Positions 29,431 to 41,147 of a stretch of DNA of 64,000 nucleotides are shown piece by piece; within the stretch, counting starts at the first letter, position 1; every line of letters begins with the position of its first letter. The stretch covers positions 47,436,181-47,500,180 of the forward strand of contig CM060307.1 in assembly GCA_030674185.1 (NCBI GenBank), in the 5' to 3' direction. The notes beneath the pieces were generated by a model that saw only the letters and a program-made list of their open reading frames with translations, did no database searches and had not been told where the DNA came from. A program made the translations under genes and the position numbers. Source of the stretch: Monoplex corrugatus (Eukaryota > Mollusca > Gastropoda > Littorinimorpha > Ranellidae).

Positions 29431-31581
29431 CTACATCGTCTTCTTCCTGTCTCCCTTCATGAACTGAGCTGCAGCTGCGGCAAAGTCAAAAGTATCCATG
29501 TGTGCTCTGCAGGAAGCGATTTGCATAAGGCGATCTACTTTCTGGTCTCCAAGGCGACTGCGTTGGGCTGTCTTGATCTTGTTTGCCAAACTGAAACCTC
29601 GTTCTGCAGCCACACTTGATACAGGGATGACGACAGCGATTTTACACAGCACAGCATAATCAGGAAACAACTCTGCATAGTCATTGATGATAGTTTTTGC
29701 CGCTTGCTCCAACCGCATTTGACGATTGTAGCCATGCAGAAACACGTTTCACTGACAGAAAGTCTCTTCTTGTGCGCTCAGCGTCAATGAGGGGCGGGGC
29801 TTCCTGTCCATCACTGTTTTGTTTTGGTTTTCCAAAGAAGTCTGTCACAACAGCAATTTCGCGAGCACCAAATTCCAGCAGCTCGCACTCTTGAGGTGGA
29901 TACCGGGATGGGTTCAGAACAACATCCAGGCACGTCAGTACATCCACGTCATCCTTTGGAAATCGCCTTTCCAATGCACTGACAAGCTCTTGAATGTAGT
30001 TTGTCCGCATACGCCTGTACTCCCCCACTGACTGCTCATCTGCATACAGTAGAGGTAGATCCATGAACTTTCCTGCTGTACACTCCTGTTCAAAGCTTTT
30101 CTCATGTTCACCTGGAGTGTGCGCTAGATCGTTCAGAGTTAGAGTTGTCATTTTCACCATGGGCTGTATGGAAGAAATGTTTATGTCCTCCCTCTGGAAA
30201 GTCAGGTTCAATCTGTTCATCACTGGCAGCACATCACACAACATGTGCATCATCGCGGTGAAACTGTAGGCACTTAGTGCACGCTTAAGACCCCCAGCTG
30301 TTGCACATTTCCTGGCACTCACCTCTTCTTCTAGCTCAATCACAACTGGTGCCCAGTTCAGTCTGATGGCTTCCACAGCACGACTGAGGGACAGCCACCG
30401 CACTGCACACGGCTGTTTTAGACTGATGAAATCCTCATTGTCCATGGCTCTGCTCAGCTCCTTCAGTCGCTGATTACGTGTAGCCGAATACTGATAATAC
30501 TTATACACGGAGTTGACAGTGTTTTTGAAGTCGGCCACTCTTTGCACGGCCTTTGTTGCATCTTGTGCGGCTAGAGCAGTCCGATGCGCCACACAGTGCA
30601 CATTGATCAAGTAAGGATTTTTGTTGCGAAGCCTCTGTGCAACACCTGTTTGCTTACCAGTCATAACAGAGGCCCCATCTGAGCCAAGACCTGCCACCTT
30701 TGCCAAATCTATGCTGCGGGACTCTAGCACCTCCTCCACTTTCTGTGTGACGCACTCTGCTGTCCCAGAATGAACAGTAAAATTCCCCAACAACACCGTT
30801 TCTGTTGCACCTCCACTCTCGATTTTCAGGTAGATAATCAGTTTCTTATCAACAGTTACGTTCACCGTCTCATCAATCACAATCCCAACAAAATCACTCT
30901 GTTGAATGGCTTCATTTATCTGTTTGTTGATCACAATTGCAATTGACTTTTCCATTTCATCCACAGAATCTGAATGTTTGTAGATTTGGGATTCCACCTT
31001 GAGATGTGGACAGTCAGTTGCTTGAAGCAGCCTAATCAGATCGGGAAACCGAGCGGCTGGGGTTGTGGTTTTAGCCATATGAAACACCACTTTAAGCTGC
31101 GTTGACAGTGCACTACCAGAAGCTTGCTTTGCGTTTTCCTGATGTTCCTTGAACACACGCTGCTGAGACACAAGTTGTGTTGCTAATTTGTGACTTGCGC
31201 TGTTGCTGTGGTCCACCAGAGCAGATCTCTGCATTGTTTTGCATCCACGAGTGAATCCGTTCAGTTGGTTGGCACTCACACAGACCCGACAAAACATTTT
31301 TGGTCGCACCATTTTCTACGTCAGTGTACAGCCACTTGAATGATGCCTCCCATTCATCGCGGTATTCACGGGATTTCGACTTTTCATTTTTTTGCTGAAC
31401 TTGCACCGGTAGATTTAGTACTAGTAGGCCTATCCTGAGTATCAGTCTCACTGCACATAGACTGATTTTCTGTCGCCGACTGTAGATCTGCTGAAACATT
31501 CTCAGGATGGCTCTCAGTCTCAGTCTGTGATTTTGGCCTGGCTCTCACGAAAAAATCAGCAACGGACTTTTGTCCTGACAT
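29431..31581 (-). pseudogene. hAT-superfamily transposase (ZNF862/ZBED-like), three frameshifts
   Basis: A near-complete transposase on the minus strand. In order: an N-terminal MSGQKSVADFFVRARPKS; a zinc-finger-like region (EWEASFKWLYTDVENGATK, then MFCRVCVSANQ...GCKTMQ...H...SHK); the catalytic region (FVGIVIDETVNVTVDKKL, then LGSDGASVMTGKQTGVAQRL and HCVAHRTALA); and the C-terminal hAT dimerisation domain (VIPVSSVAAERGFSLANKI) at 29745-29431. A 543-codon open stretch (31312-29681) remains. Breaks lie near 31384 (in an A7 run), near 31300 (an A5 run) and near 29740. About 700 residues in total, as expected for this family. Confidence 0.85.
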
Positions 31582-31814
31582 GATTAGGCCTGGCTTCTAC
31601 ACTACGAATAAATGTGGCGCGAATACCAGCATCACTGCGCACGCATCCACTACACTGTCTACTACAGCCAATCAAGAAGCAAAGTGATGGGTAGTCTAGA
31701 CTGGTCTGATTTTCCAACGCTAAGCTCGCTGCTGGACAGGACGTGAGAAATAACACGTACGCCACATCCATAGCCAGCCGGTGAAGCTGAAAATTTGTTC
31801 CCCCCCTTTCCAAA

Positions 31815-31858
31815 TTTTATCCGTCACAGTGACGGACAGCTTCCATTTTTTTCCGTCA
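31815..31858. repeat. 44-bp motif flanking the hAT ORF, right copy
   Basis: TTTTATCCGTCACAGTGACG, then GACAGC and TTTTTTTCCGTCA. Same length and landmark order as 29177-29220. Confidence 0.5.
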
Positions 31859-31899
31859 AAGCTAAATTTTACCGGTAAAATACCGATAATTCTCGGTAA

Positions 31900-34812
31900 A
31901 CGGAAACTCTGCTTCAGTATGGGAACTCTTGTTATACAGAGCATAGCAGAATTGAGTCTATGAGGGTTCTTTAATAAAAAGTGAGAATGTCCTAATAACT
32001 TAACAACAAATAACTGCCACAGTGCCTTGACCCTTTACATGCCTCTGGCCCAATTATTCTGTAGTCTGATTACATGTAAGTATGACAACCTCAGTTGTTA
32101 TGATGTCATGTTGGGTACAGTCATTCCAAGCATCATGATCATGTTTAGCTTTGAAGAACAGAGTGCTTACATTAAAACTGAATTTTATGAAGGAAGTTTT
32201 GGGACAGGTACATTGAAAACACTAGTGAGTGTAGGTGGGACACAGGCTTTTTTGCCGACTTTATGGGTGGGTGTCATTTTTTAAGAGATGTTGAATAATC
32301 TGGAGAGACCAGTTGAAACTATGGACCAAAAAAAAATCTAAGATGGATGAATAACCTGTAAAGGGATCGGTTAGGAGTTTGATATTTGTCATGGATCAGT
32401 TGTTATTAGTAAATTTGAAATGAGACATGTTGTAGCAAGGTGGGTCTGGCACTGCCGTACTAAAGATCAAAAATGGGCATGTGTCACTGTTGCAGAGATG
32501 CTGTTAAACAGGTACAGAAATGAGGGTGACAGCTTTTTAAATGGGATTGTTGCCATTGACTAAACCTAGGTTAGAAGCTATGGGCCAGAATTAAAGGGAC
32601 AGTCATCATGTGCCTACCTCTCGAAGTCCGAAGTTCAAAGAAAAGAAGAAAATTTAAAGTTGTTGATGATATTGCCTGTAAAAACAAAAGTGAACATCGC
32701 TTCTCAATGAAACAAACTGTTAATCAGGACTACTATAGGATGTTTCTGATGAAAAGTCAACAAGAAATACTTCAGGCTCCGAACAGGATCCAGAGCCACA
32801 ATGCCCCTCCACTGGCCAAGTAGTCACCCTCATCCCCAAACGCCATATGGCAGCCATCTTGCCAAGCAAAGGGTGGCTGCCTTTGTGCCATACGACCCAA
32901 CCAGACCCAGCCATTAGTTGCCCTATTCATAAACTGGATAGCAAGGTGGTGCGATTGCAAACCCCAGGACACAGCCACGCACAACACACCAGCCAGGCCC
33001 AGCCCCGCCATCTGACCAAGAGGAACAAAGGAGCCCCCCTCTCCTTTACCTCACTCTGGGCCTACATGTCTCCACTGGGCAGCCTGCACAGCTGTCAGCT
33101 TCCCTCTCCTTACCATACATTTAGTCCCAACACCCAGTAGTTGAAAGCTCCAGTGTTGTTTTATCACAGTCACAGGTGTTCATTCAGTCATGAAGTGGCC
33201 AGACATGATGCTCCAGACATAGCTGTTTTGCTTTCCAGCTAGGTCACTGGGGGGAGGGGTGTGTGTGTGTGTGACAAAGCCACCCAGCGCACACCAGCCA
33301 GGCCAGCCCAGCCGCAAGACCAAACATTAATAACTGCAATCAGAAAGACATGTAAAACACTGTTAGATTATCCGTCATTGACATTTCATGGCAAAACATC
33401 ATGCCACAAAGCATAGGTGGTGCTGCATTTACGTCCTATCAATGGGATACTCTGCCACATCCTGTCTTATGCATCTTGTTACATAGCAGAGAGAGCAGCG
33501 TCACATGTTGTTTCATATCAGTGGAGTACTCTGCCATGCCCCTTCTGTTCTCCAGGTATGAGTCCCTCATATTTTGATCTGTTCCTCAAGGTGAAAGAAT
33601 CTCTCTGTGGTGTATGTTGCCATAACTTCAATAATTTGGAAGTGGGAGTCGCCAACATAATTATTAACCCTGGTTGGCTATCAGTGTACATTTTGAACCT
33701 TCCCAACAGATGAGAATTGTTAGTTATTTGGGAAAAGAGATGTCATGGAAAGTATATAGAAAGATACTGATCATTGTCTTAATTTTTGATTTTTTTTTAT
33801 AGACATCTCTCCATTTATTTGATGACCCTCTTTAATTCACATATTATCATTACTGTAAAAGACTTTACTCCAGGGCATACCTTATTGTTATTGTATCTGT
33901 GTGTACATTTCCATGATGATGAGGCATGACAATTTATGACTGCAGCCTACAGTTCACCCATCTTACTTAGGGTACTTACCCTGTTCAACGATGGGGAATA
34001 TAAAGCACAAAGGAGAAGAGACAGAATGTTGAGATCCTTACCACCTCACTCTCCAGTAATCTTAGGGTTATAGGACAACCTTCAACTTTTTTCTTTACAT
34101 TTGTTATCTTGAACATTTTCAGTATAAGTATCATTTTGTTTCTTGTTGTTGCATTCTTGTTCTAACAGTTATATGTTGATGGAGCTCAGTGCTGTTATCT
34201 TTTGGAGTTTATCTGTGTAGAAATTTCCCTTTTGTAGAAATTTCGAGAGGGAAATTTATACATTGACGTTGAGATTGAAATTTTTTTTTTGTACAGCATA
34301 TACGAAAGGGTGTAAATATATAGTGTGCAACCTTTAGGATTGTAGTACAATTTTTATAGATGCCAGTTGTTTCTTTACAACGACATTTTTTTATGTGAAG
34401 AGAAGACTGTATTGAGATTCTTGCATTAAATTTTATGGTTGAAGTGAATCGTGTAATAGGTGGATGGTATGAGCTGCATATTTTTAATCTGAAAGAAAGT
34501 GTTTAACAAGTGTGTAAACAAGTAAGTTTGCTGTTAGTACTCCAGAAAGATTGTACTCAAGTAAGCTTGTAGACATATAGTGGTCACATTTTTGTAGAAC
34601 AAATGCCATTATTAGTGCAGTGCATGATTGTCATTTATCTGAATTAATGATCAGATTTAAAAACCCATGACATATAACACTGCATAAAATGTATCTGGAT
34701 ACATTTAAGTACTTATCTGCTGATTTTTTTATATGAAACACATGACATTGACATTATAACACTGCCGTAAAGCATATTTAGATTAATGTGTGCTTTCTGA
34801 ATATATGTTGAT
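31900..34812. other. Intergenic sequence, no gene recognised
   Basis: No exon-like or transposon-coding segment is recognised. A 71-codon open frame (32608-32823) has no familiar domain. The stretch at 32840-33310 is relatively GC-rich with repeated CAGCCAGGCCCAGCCC-type motifs. The stretch at 33420-33540 holds two related segments ending in TACTCTGCCA. Confidence 0.5.
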
Positions 34813-34984
34813 TTAACCTTTTGACTCCTGCATTTTATCTACCCGCTGCAAACACTACCCTTTGACTTCCTCACCCTACCCACCAGCTTCCAACAGGAGA
34901 GAATCAAGGTTTAAGTTTGTGCTTTGCTAGCATGGCTGATTATGCAGGATGTTGGTGGACAGGGTGCAGGAATCAAAAGGTTAA
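34813..34984. mobile_element. TTAA-bounded palindromic MITE, copy 2
   Basis: TTAACCTTTTGACTCCTGCA at the left and TGCAGGAATCAAAAGGTTAA at the right. Same internal order as copy 1 (CTTTGACTTCCTCACCC, then GCTTTGCTAGCATGGCTG). Confidence 0.8.
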
Positions 34985-35254
34985 ATTAATCAGATCACTT
35001 TACAACATTTCAGTTAAATGCGTGTGGGTGGTGGTTGCTTTTTGTGATCTTTCCTAACATGATTTCCAATAAATAATTCAGTGCATGGGAAGGATTTGAT
35101 ATTAACTGTTATTTCTGTTTGTAATGGAATTAATTTTTCTGTTTGATATAGTCGGTGAAAGATGGACTAGTTTGTTAAAAGTTCGTCTCTTTTTCATAAA
35201 ATGCTGCTTTGTGTATTGGTGGCAGAGAGTGATCTTACTGATTAATGATTATGT

Positions 35255-35570
35255 GTAGAGTAACAGTAAACAAGAATGATGGTATACACAGCTAGTAACA
35301 GTAAACTAGCTATATAGAGAGTGAATAACAATAAACTAGAATGATGTAAGAGTAAGCAATGTTTTTAAATTAGAATGATTTTATACAGAGTAACGATAAA
35401 CTAAAATGATTGTATATATATATATATATATGTGTATATATACAGAGAGTGAGTAACGATAAACTAGTATGGTTATAGGTAGAATGAATCAATGTTTTAA
35501 TATGGTTTTATGTAGAATGAGTTGATGCTTATAAATCAGAATGATATTGTATTGAGTGAGTAACTGATGT
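35255..35570. repeat. Degenerate tandem repeat, ~40-50-bp unit
   Basis: Repeated GTAACAGTAAACTAGAATGA-type units with TATACAGAGAGTGAG spacers and a (TA)n insert near 35413. At least six diverged units. Non-coding. Confidence 0.7.
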
Positions 35571-35838
35571 TCATGTCTCAAAAGTATTCAGTATTTTTTT
35601 TTTTTTTTTTAATTGTTGTTGCAGCTCTCTTCTCTCTCTCTCTCTCTTCTCTCCCCTCTGCACATCTGCATAGGATTTCAGAAAACTAAATAACAAAATG
35701 TATTGCTAACACTTACTGGTTCCATCTGTTGGATGACCAGTTCTGCAGTGTGTTTACATTCGGACAGATGTGACAATATTTGTCACAGATTAGAAAAAGA
35801 AATACAGTACTTTTCTAAAAATGTTTTTTAGTGTTCAG

Positions 35839-35841
<3 letters not shown>

Positions 35842-35894
<53 letters not shown>

Positions 35895-35930
35895 AGTGTG
35901 TGTGTGTGTGTGTGTTTGTGTATATTCACT
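35842..35930. repeat. (GT)n microsatellite
   Basis: TG repeat with few interruptions, in intergenic sequence. Confidence 0.92.
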
Positions 35931-36044
35931 TGAATGTATAAGTATTAACTTCCTTGTCCTTCATGCATAGTTTATGTTTATACTGCTTGGATAAATTTAA
36001 GCATAGAATCTTCTTTTAATGTGCCCTTGAGTCCATGCATATTT

Positions 36045-36272
36045 CAGGGCTTAAAACAGGAGGAGGAAAAAAAAACCTGAAACTAGGGGGGTCTGGGGGC
36101 AAATCAGGGGCCATAACTTGCGCGCCGTTGCAATGAACGCTTGAAAGCCGATCACGGATGCCTTGCTCCTTTCGGTTTTTTTGTTTGTTTGTTTTTTTGT
36201 TTGTTTGTTGTTGTTTTTTTGACAAACCGAAATCACGGAATTCCGCCCAGACGCGGAACGTTTTAAGCCCTG
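36045..36272. mobile_element. 228-bp hAT-type MITE
   Basis: Perfect 13-bp terminal inverted repeats (CAGGGCTTAAAAC / GTTTTAAGCCCTG) with the CAGGG terminus typical of hAT elements. Flanked by ATATTT on both sides (36039-36044 and 36273-36278); a hAT target duplication would normally be 8 bp, so two flanking bases may have changed. No coding capacity. Confidence 0.75.
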
Positions 36273-36544
36273 ATATTTTATTTATGATACTTTCTTTCCC
36301 CCTTTCCATATCTTATCCTGCTGAAATTCCTGAAATGGACCATATCATCACCAATTTGCCATCTCAGTGAGGTCTTGGCTTTGTGGCTGCAATATGTTCT
36401 AATTCTCGTTTCACAAAACAGGCCTAGCCGTGTCTGACAAAGGGTTTTTTCTCTGGGTTCTCTGATTTTTCCCTTCAGCCCCTTGGCTGTTGGTTTAGGA
36501 TGTTTTTCTTCCTATTCCAAGGTCAGACTGGATTTGTTGCATAT

Positions 36545-36910
36545 GTACAATCCATTTACATCAGCCTTACCTCACAGTTATAGCCCTGGACCTTCTTCAG
36601 GATAAAACAATACTAATATGGCATGACCACTTTTCAAATTGCAAAATTCATCTCACTTCCCCTTTGACATCATATTTGCCTCTCCTCTCCCCACTTCTTA
36701 CCATTACTCACAAACACATTGCGATTTCATTTAGTCCTTCTCCCACTGGACGAAGCAGCAGGGAAGTTTCAGACTTTTTCTACTAATTTTGTATTTGGTG
36801 TTTGTGATCTTACATTCACGCTTGACAAAGGCCAGTTGGCTGAAATTTTTTTTATGTTTTTCTGGTTCCTGTTTGCGTGAACGCGGGCAGTCGCACTTGT
36901 TTTGGATTCT
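36545..36910 (+). mobile_element. Penelope-like element 3' tail (severely 5'-truncated)
   Basis: Matches the 3' UTR of the open Penelope-like element (minus strand, 50120-49675). Shared landmarks are TATAGCCCTG, GGCATGACCACTTTTCAAA, TCATCTCACTTCCC, CCCACTGGACGAAGCAGCAG and GCTTGACAAAGGCCAGTTGG. Only untranslated tail is present. Confidence 0.75.
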
Positions 36911-37036
36911 GTGTTTACACTGTTACTGTCCTTTTTGTTTTGATGTGTAATGTGGGCTGAGGAGTTCAAACAGCAAAGATAAGAAGAGGGGTTACCATTG
37001 GAATATGAAACAGTCTCCTTTCTTGGGAGTGCAGAT

Positions 37037-37190
37037 TTAACTCTTTGACTCCCGCTCCCTGTCTACCAGCATTTTGCATTGCCAACCATGCTAACAAAGC
37101 AAAAACTTAACCCTTTGATTCTCTCACCCTATTGACCAAAGGGTTAAGTTTTTGCAGTTGGTGGATAGGGTGCAGGAGTCAAAAGGTTAA
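37037..37190. mobile_element. TTAA-bounded palindromic MITE, copy 3 (opposite orientation)
   Basis: TTAACTCTTTGACTCCCGC at the left, GCAGGAGTCAAAAGGTTAA at the right. The internal order is the reverse of copy 1 (GCATTTTGCATTGCCAACCA first). The nested palindrome is shortened to about 39 bp and is itself bounded by TTAA (37108-37146). Confidence 0.78.
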
Positions 37191-37799
37191 GTTCCACCAG
37201 GTCCAAATATTATCTTGCCGTAATTTGCAGAACTTAATGGACATATTATTGGAAGTTTTGTCATTCATTCATATTATCAGAAGTTTGCAGAAAGTTGTTT
37301 CAGTTTGCTTCTTCATCTAATATATTACGAATGTGACGAGAGAATAGGAGTTGGTGGAGGGGGGTGGGGGAATGAAGAGGGAGATTGGCAAATGTTTAAT
37401 AATAATAATAATAATATAATGATAATGACTGTGTATACAGCAAGAGTGCTAAGTGTTTCACACAAGCGTGAGAGACATGTAAAGTAAATACATGTCAGCC
37501 CTTACCACTACGATGAAAACATGAACTGTAACAGTTCCAGGGTACGGAAGTGATAGAAATAAATCATAATGAAATATCCACTTCTTAATCGATTGATGAA
37601 AAAAATGGATTATTTGAACATACATGAACTCTCATACACAGTCATGCATGTACACATGTATGTACACATGCTCATGGACACTCGCACATACATGACTACA
37701 AACAACACATCCACAAACATACGCTCGCCGACATGTACACACCCACTCACTCACATCAACACAGATTACAAAGAAAAAAATGAGTCTTCAAGGTTGGTT

Positions 37800-38765
37800 T
37801 GAATGACGTGATTGAAGCTGAATGTCTAATGTGGACAAGGAGTTTGTTCCATACTGCTGGATCAGCTCTTGATAAGTGAATCTACATTGACCACAAGATT
37901 TTGTTTTGAAAGATGGAACACAAAACACTGGAATTGGAAGAAAAGGCAGTTTGTTGTATGCATGGTGTGTTGATGTTAAGTATGTCAGAAATACTTGAGG
38001 AGTTTGTAACTAATTCAAGATTGAACACAAAGCCAAAGCAATAAATTGAGAAGTGGGGAGACATGCTCATATCTGGAAGATTTGTAATCCAGCCAAGCAG
38101 CGTTATTTTGAACTTTCTGGAGCCTGTGGAGAAGATATTGTAGAAGACCAGCCAAGACAGAACAAGACCTTCAGTGGCTTCTGTGGAAAGGTTATTGTGA
38201 ATAGAACCTTTATTCATGTGTTCTAGATAGGCCACTTTGCAAATGTTGGAAATATGCTGTTAAAAGTGATCAAATGTGACACCAAGGTTACATGCATGTG
38301 GTAAGAAAGTAATGTCAGTGCTACTGAAAGACATGGCAGTTGGAAGAGGAGGACACTTCTAGAGCTTTGGTGGAATGATGAGTAGTACTTCCGTCTTATC
38401 ATCATTTAGCTGAAGTTTATTTACTGTTACCCAACACCTTCAGCTGTACAATTCTGTGTTGGTAAAAATCATCTAATCAACATCTGTGTAGTTGGTGATA
38501 GAACCGAGTACAATCATCCAAATTTCATGTGACAGAGAACGAGAAATAATGACACTAGACAATGGTCTAGTATAGAGAACAAGCAATCCAGTTTTGAGAA
38601 TGAAGTCTTGTGTGGGTGCTATAGTTTTAGAGATGTTTCAGGAAAATAGGGCCATTGATTGAGACTTTCTGAATGCACCCACGAGATAAGATTCAAACCG
38701 TGAAAGCACAATATTACAGATTCCATGTTTCCAGTCGACAAAGAATGCCATTTAGTCTTATATCA
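37800..38765 (-). mobile_element. Old L2/CR1-like LINE, 3' part (interrupted)
   Basis: On the minus strand it carries the second half of an L2-type reverse transcriptase with many breaks. Segments in order are WFESYL-like, VLYTRPLSSVI, NKLQLNDDKTEVLLI, STEATEGLVLSWL and a C-terminal AVWNKLLVHIRHS. The first half of the same copy lies at 41148-41950. The break coincides exactly with the young L2 insertion. Confidence 0.75.
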
Positions 38766-38769
38766 GTGA

Positions 38770-40887
38770 CTCGACGCAATCTCAAATCTATCGACCTCTC
38801 CACATTTTCATCTGATGCCTCCCGCCTCCTTTCTGAAAAGTCACATAACCTTGCTGATGAATTCTATACTACTCCACCATCTTCTGGACACTCATGCTCC
38901 AGCCACAACCCGTCTTTTACCTGACTGCCCCCCTATCCCCTGGCTCACTCATGAGATTGCCTGTGCAAAACGTGCCCGCCGCAGAGCAAAGCGCCGCTGG
39001 CGCAAATTCAAACTCCTGTACATAGGCAACTTTTCCAAGCCTCTAAAACAAAAGTATCCACCCTCATTACATCTGCAAAAACAAGCTATTTCCAAACCAA
39101 AATCCTGAATGCCTCTTCTTCAAAAGAACTCTTTACAATCATGAATCATCTCCTTGGCACACGAAAAGATTTACCTCTCCCAACAAAACACGCAAATGAA
39201 GAACTCCCATCTGTATTCGCCAAGTATTTCACCACCAAAATACAAACTCTTCGTGACAGGCTTGACAGGACACCCTGTCAACCATGCCCACCTGACCCTT
39301 CCTTCTCTGGCACACCTCTTACTACTTTTACCCCAGTCTCACAAGAAGAAATTCTCAACACAATCAGATCCATGTCGTTCAAAACCTGCGAACTGGATCC
39401 TCTTCCAGGTTCTCTACTCTGACTGTCTCCCTACTCTCCTCCCATTCATCACTGACATCATCAACACTTCTCTTCAAACTGGAACTGTCCCAGATTCTTT
39501 CAAGTCTGCTATTGTTCACCCTCTCCTCAAGAAATAAAATTTAGACCCAAATGAACTGAAAAATTACCGGCCTATCTCTAATCTCTCTTTCTTGTCAAAA
39601 CTCATCGAAAAAGTTGTCCTCAACCAGCTGAACTCTCACCTGTCTACCAACAATCTCCTCAATCCTTTCCAGTCAGCCTACCGCCAGTGCCATAGCACTG
39701 AAACTGCCCTGCTACACATTCTCAACAATCTCCTCCTTGCAACTGATACTGGCAAAGTCTCTCTCCTCACATTCCTTGATCTGTCTGCAACCTTTGATAC
39801 CACTGATCATGGTATTCTCCTTTCTAGACTTCATCATACTTTTGGCATCTCTGACATTGCTCTCTCCTGGTTCACTTCATATCTATCAAACAGAAAACAA
39901 ACTGTTCTCATTAATGGCACTTACTCTCAACCTGCATACCTGACCTGTGGTGTTCCACAAGGATCTGTCCTTGGCCCTGTTCTTTTCACTCTTTACACCT
40001 CCCCCCTGTCCACCATCATCAACTCCCACTCTATAAAACACCACTTCTATGCTGATGACACCCAACTTCAAGACAGTGACTCACCTGACAATATACAGCG
40101 CCTCTTGACTCGCACCACTGAGTGTTACTCAGACATTAAGAACTGGATGACATATAATAAACTTCAGCTTAATGATGACAAGACAGAAGCTATCCTCATT
40201 GGCACCCGTCAGAAACTTTCTCAGCTGCCTCCCCTTTCTCTCCCATTATGTAACACATCAATCCCAATTTCTGATTCAGCTAAAAACCTTGGTGTCTGCA
40301 TTGACTCTACCCTCTCCATGAACAACTTTGTTTCTCAAACTGCCAGATCTTGCTACTATCACCTCCATCGTATAAGCCTGATCAGGAAGTATCTCTCTGT
40401 CGAAACAACTGCAAAACTCGTTCTCTCCTTAAAAATGTCTCGCATTGACTATTGCAATTCACTCCTGTCTGGTCTTCCTGCCTCCACCATTCACATCCTA
40501 CAGCGCATTCAAAACAATGCTGCATGCCTTGTACTCAAAAAGAAAAAAGCTGACCACATATCTCCTCTCCTGGCACAACTTCACTGGCTCCCTGTATCAA
40601 AGCGCATACAGTACAAACTAGACACCATGTGCTACAAAAGCCTCAATAACGCAGCCCCCGATTACCTGTCAAGCCTACTTGAGATCTATGTTCCCTCACG
40701 TACCCTCCGCTCTGCCTCCGATCCTCTGACTTTTCGCTTTCCACGCACTAATTGGTCCACGAGCCTTCTCTGTTTCTGGTCCACTTTCCTGGAACAAACT
40801 TCCTCTCTCAGTCCGTCAGCAACCTACTTTTGTCTCCTTCAAGTCCGCTCTCAAAACTCACCTTTTCTCCTCTGCATAAAATCCTGA
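38770..40887 (+). pseudogene. L2-like LINE ORF2: linker and reverse transcriptase
   Basis: The linker part (38770-39540) is split by frameshifts: PWLTHEIACAKRARRRAKRR, MNHLLGTRKDLPLP and VPDSFKSAIVHPLLKK. From 39592 to 40887 a 431-codon frame is intact. It carries RT boxes: SAYRQCHSTETALLHILNN, LTFLDLSATFDTTDHGILL (catalytic D), CGVPQGSVLGPVLF and FYADDTQL (YADD), then the thumb (LQLNDDKTEAILIG) and the C-terminal LHWLPVSKRIQYKLDTM. It would copy element RNA into DNA. Without an endonuclease domain the copy cannot move on its own. Confidence 0.85.
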
Positions 40888-41014
40888 CCTCACTCAATCC
40901 CTTCTGTCAGCCTGTCTCCACTCAGAGAGGAATCGCATTGTAATATATAATTGTATATAATATGCTCTCTATAATTTTTCATTGCTTTTATTCTTTCTCC
41001 CCATTTGTAGCCAT

Positions 41015-41080
41015 GTGCGTGTGTGTGTGTGTGCGTGTGTGCGTGCGTGAGTGCGTGTGTGTGCGTGCGTGTGTGTCTGT
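41015..41080. repeat. (GT)n microsatellite in the L2 3' UTR
   Basis: GTGTGTGTGC repeats between the RT stop and the element tail. Confidence 0.9.
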
Positions 41081-41147
41081 TTTAGCGCTTAGATTTGATT
41101 TTATCAAGATTTTGCGCTATATAAATAAAATATTGTATTGTATATCA

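Larger units (their letters stand above)
38766..41140 (+). mobile_element. Younger L2-like LINE, 5'-truncated, inserted in an older LINE
   Basis: Starts abruptly in the region between endonuclease and RT (NLKSIDLSTFSSDASRLL), continues through RT and the C-terminal domain, and ends with GCGCTATATAAATAAAATATTGTATTG, the repeat-type tail seen in L2 elements. TATATCA occurs on both sides (38759-38765 and 41141-41147). Removing the insert brings the two halves of the host LINE frame together (VAFD next to GILCRLE), which confirms both borders. Confidence 0.85.

Noticed and set aside
32608..32823. 71-codon + frame with a basic N-terminus
   Set aside because: No domain, no splice or promoter context and no second supporting feature; open by chance is likely.
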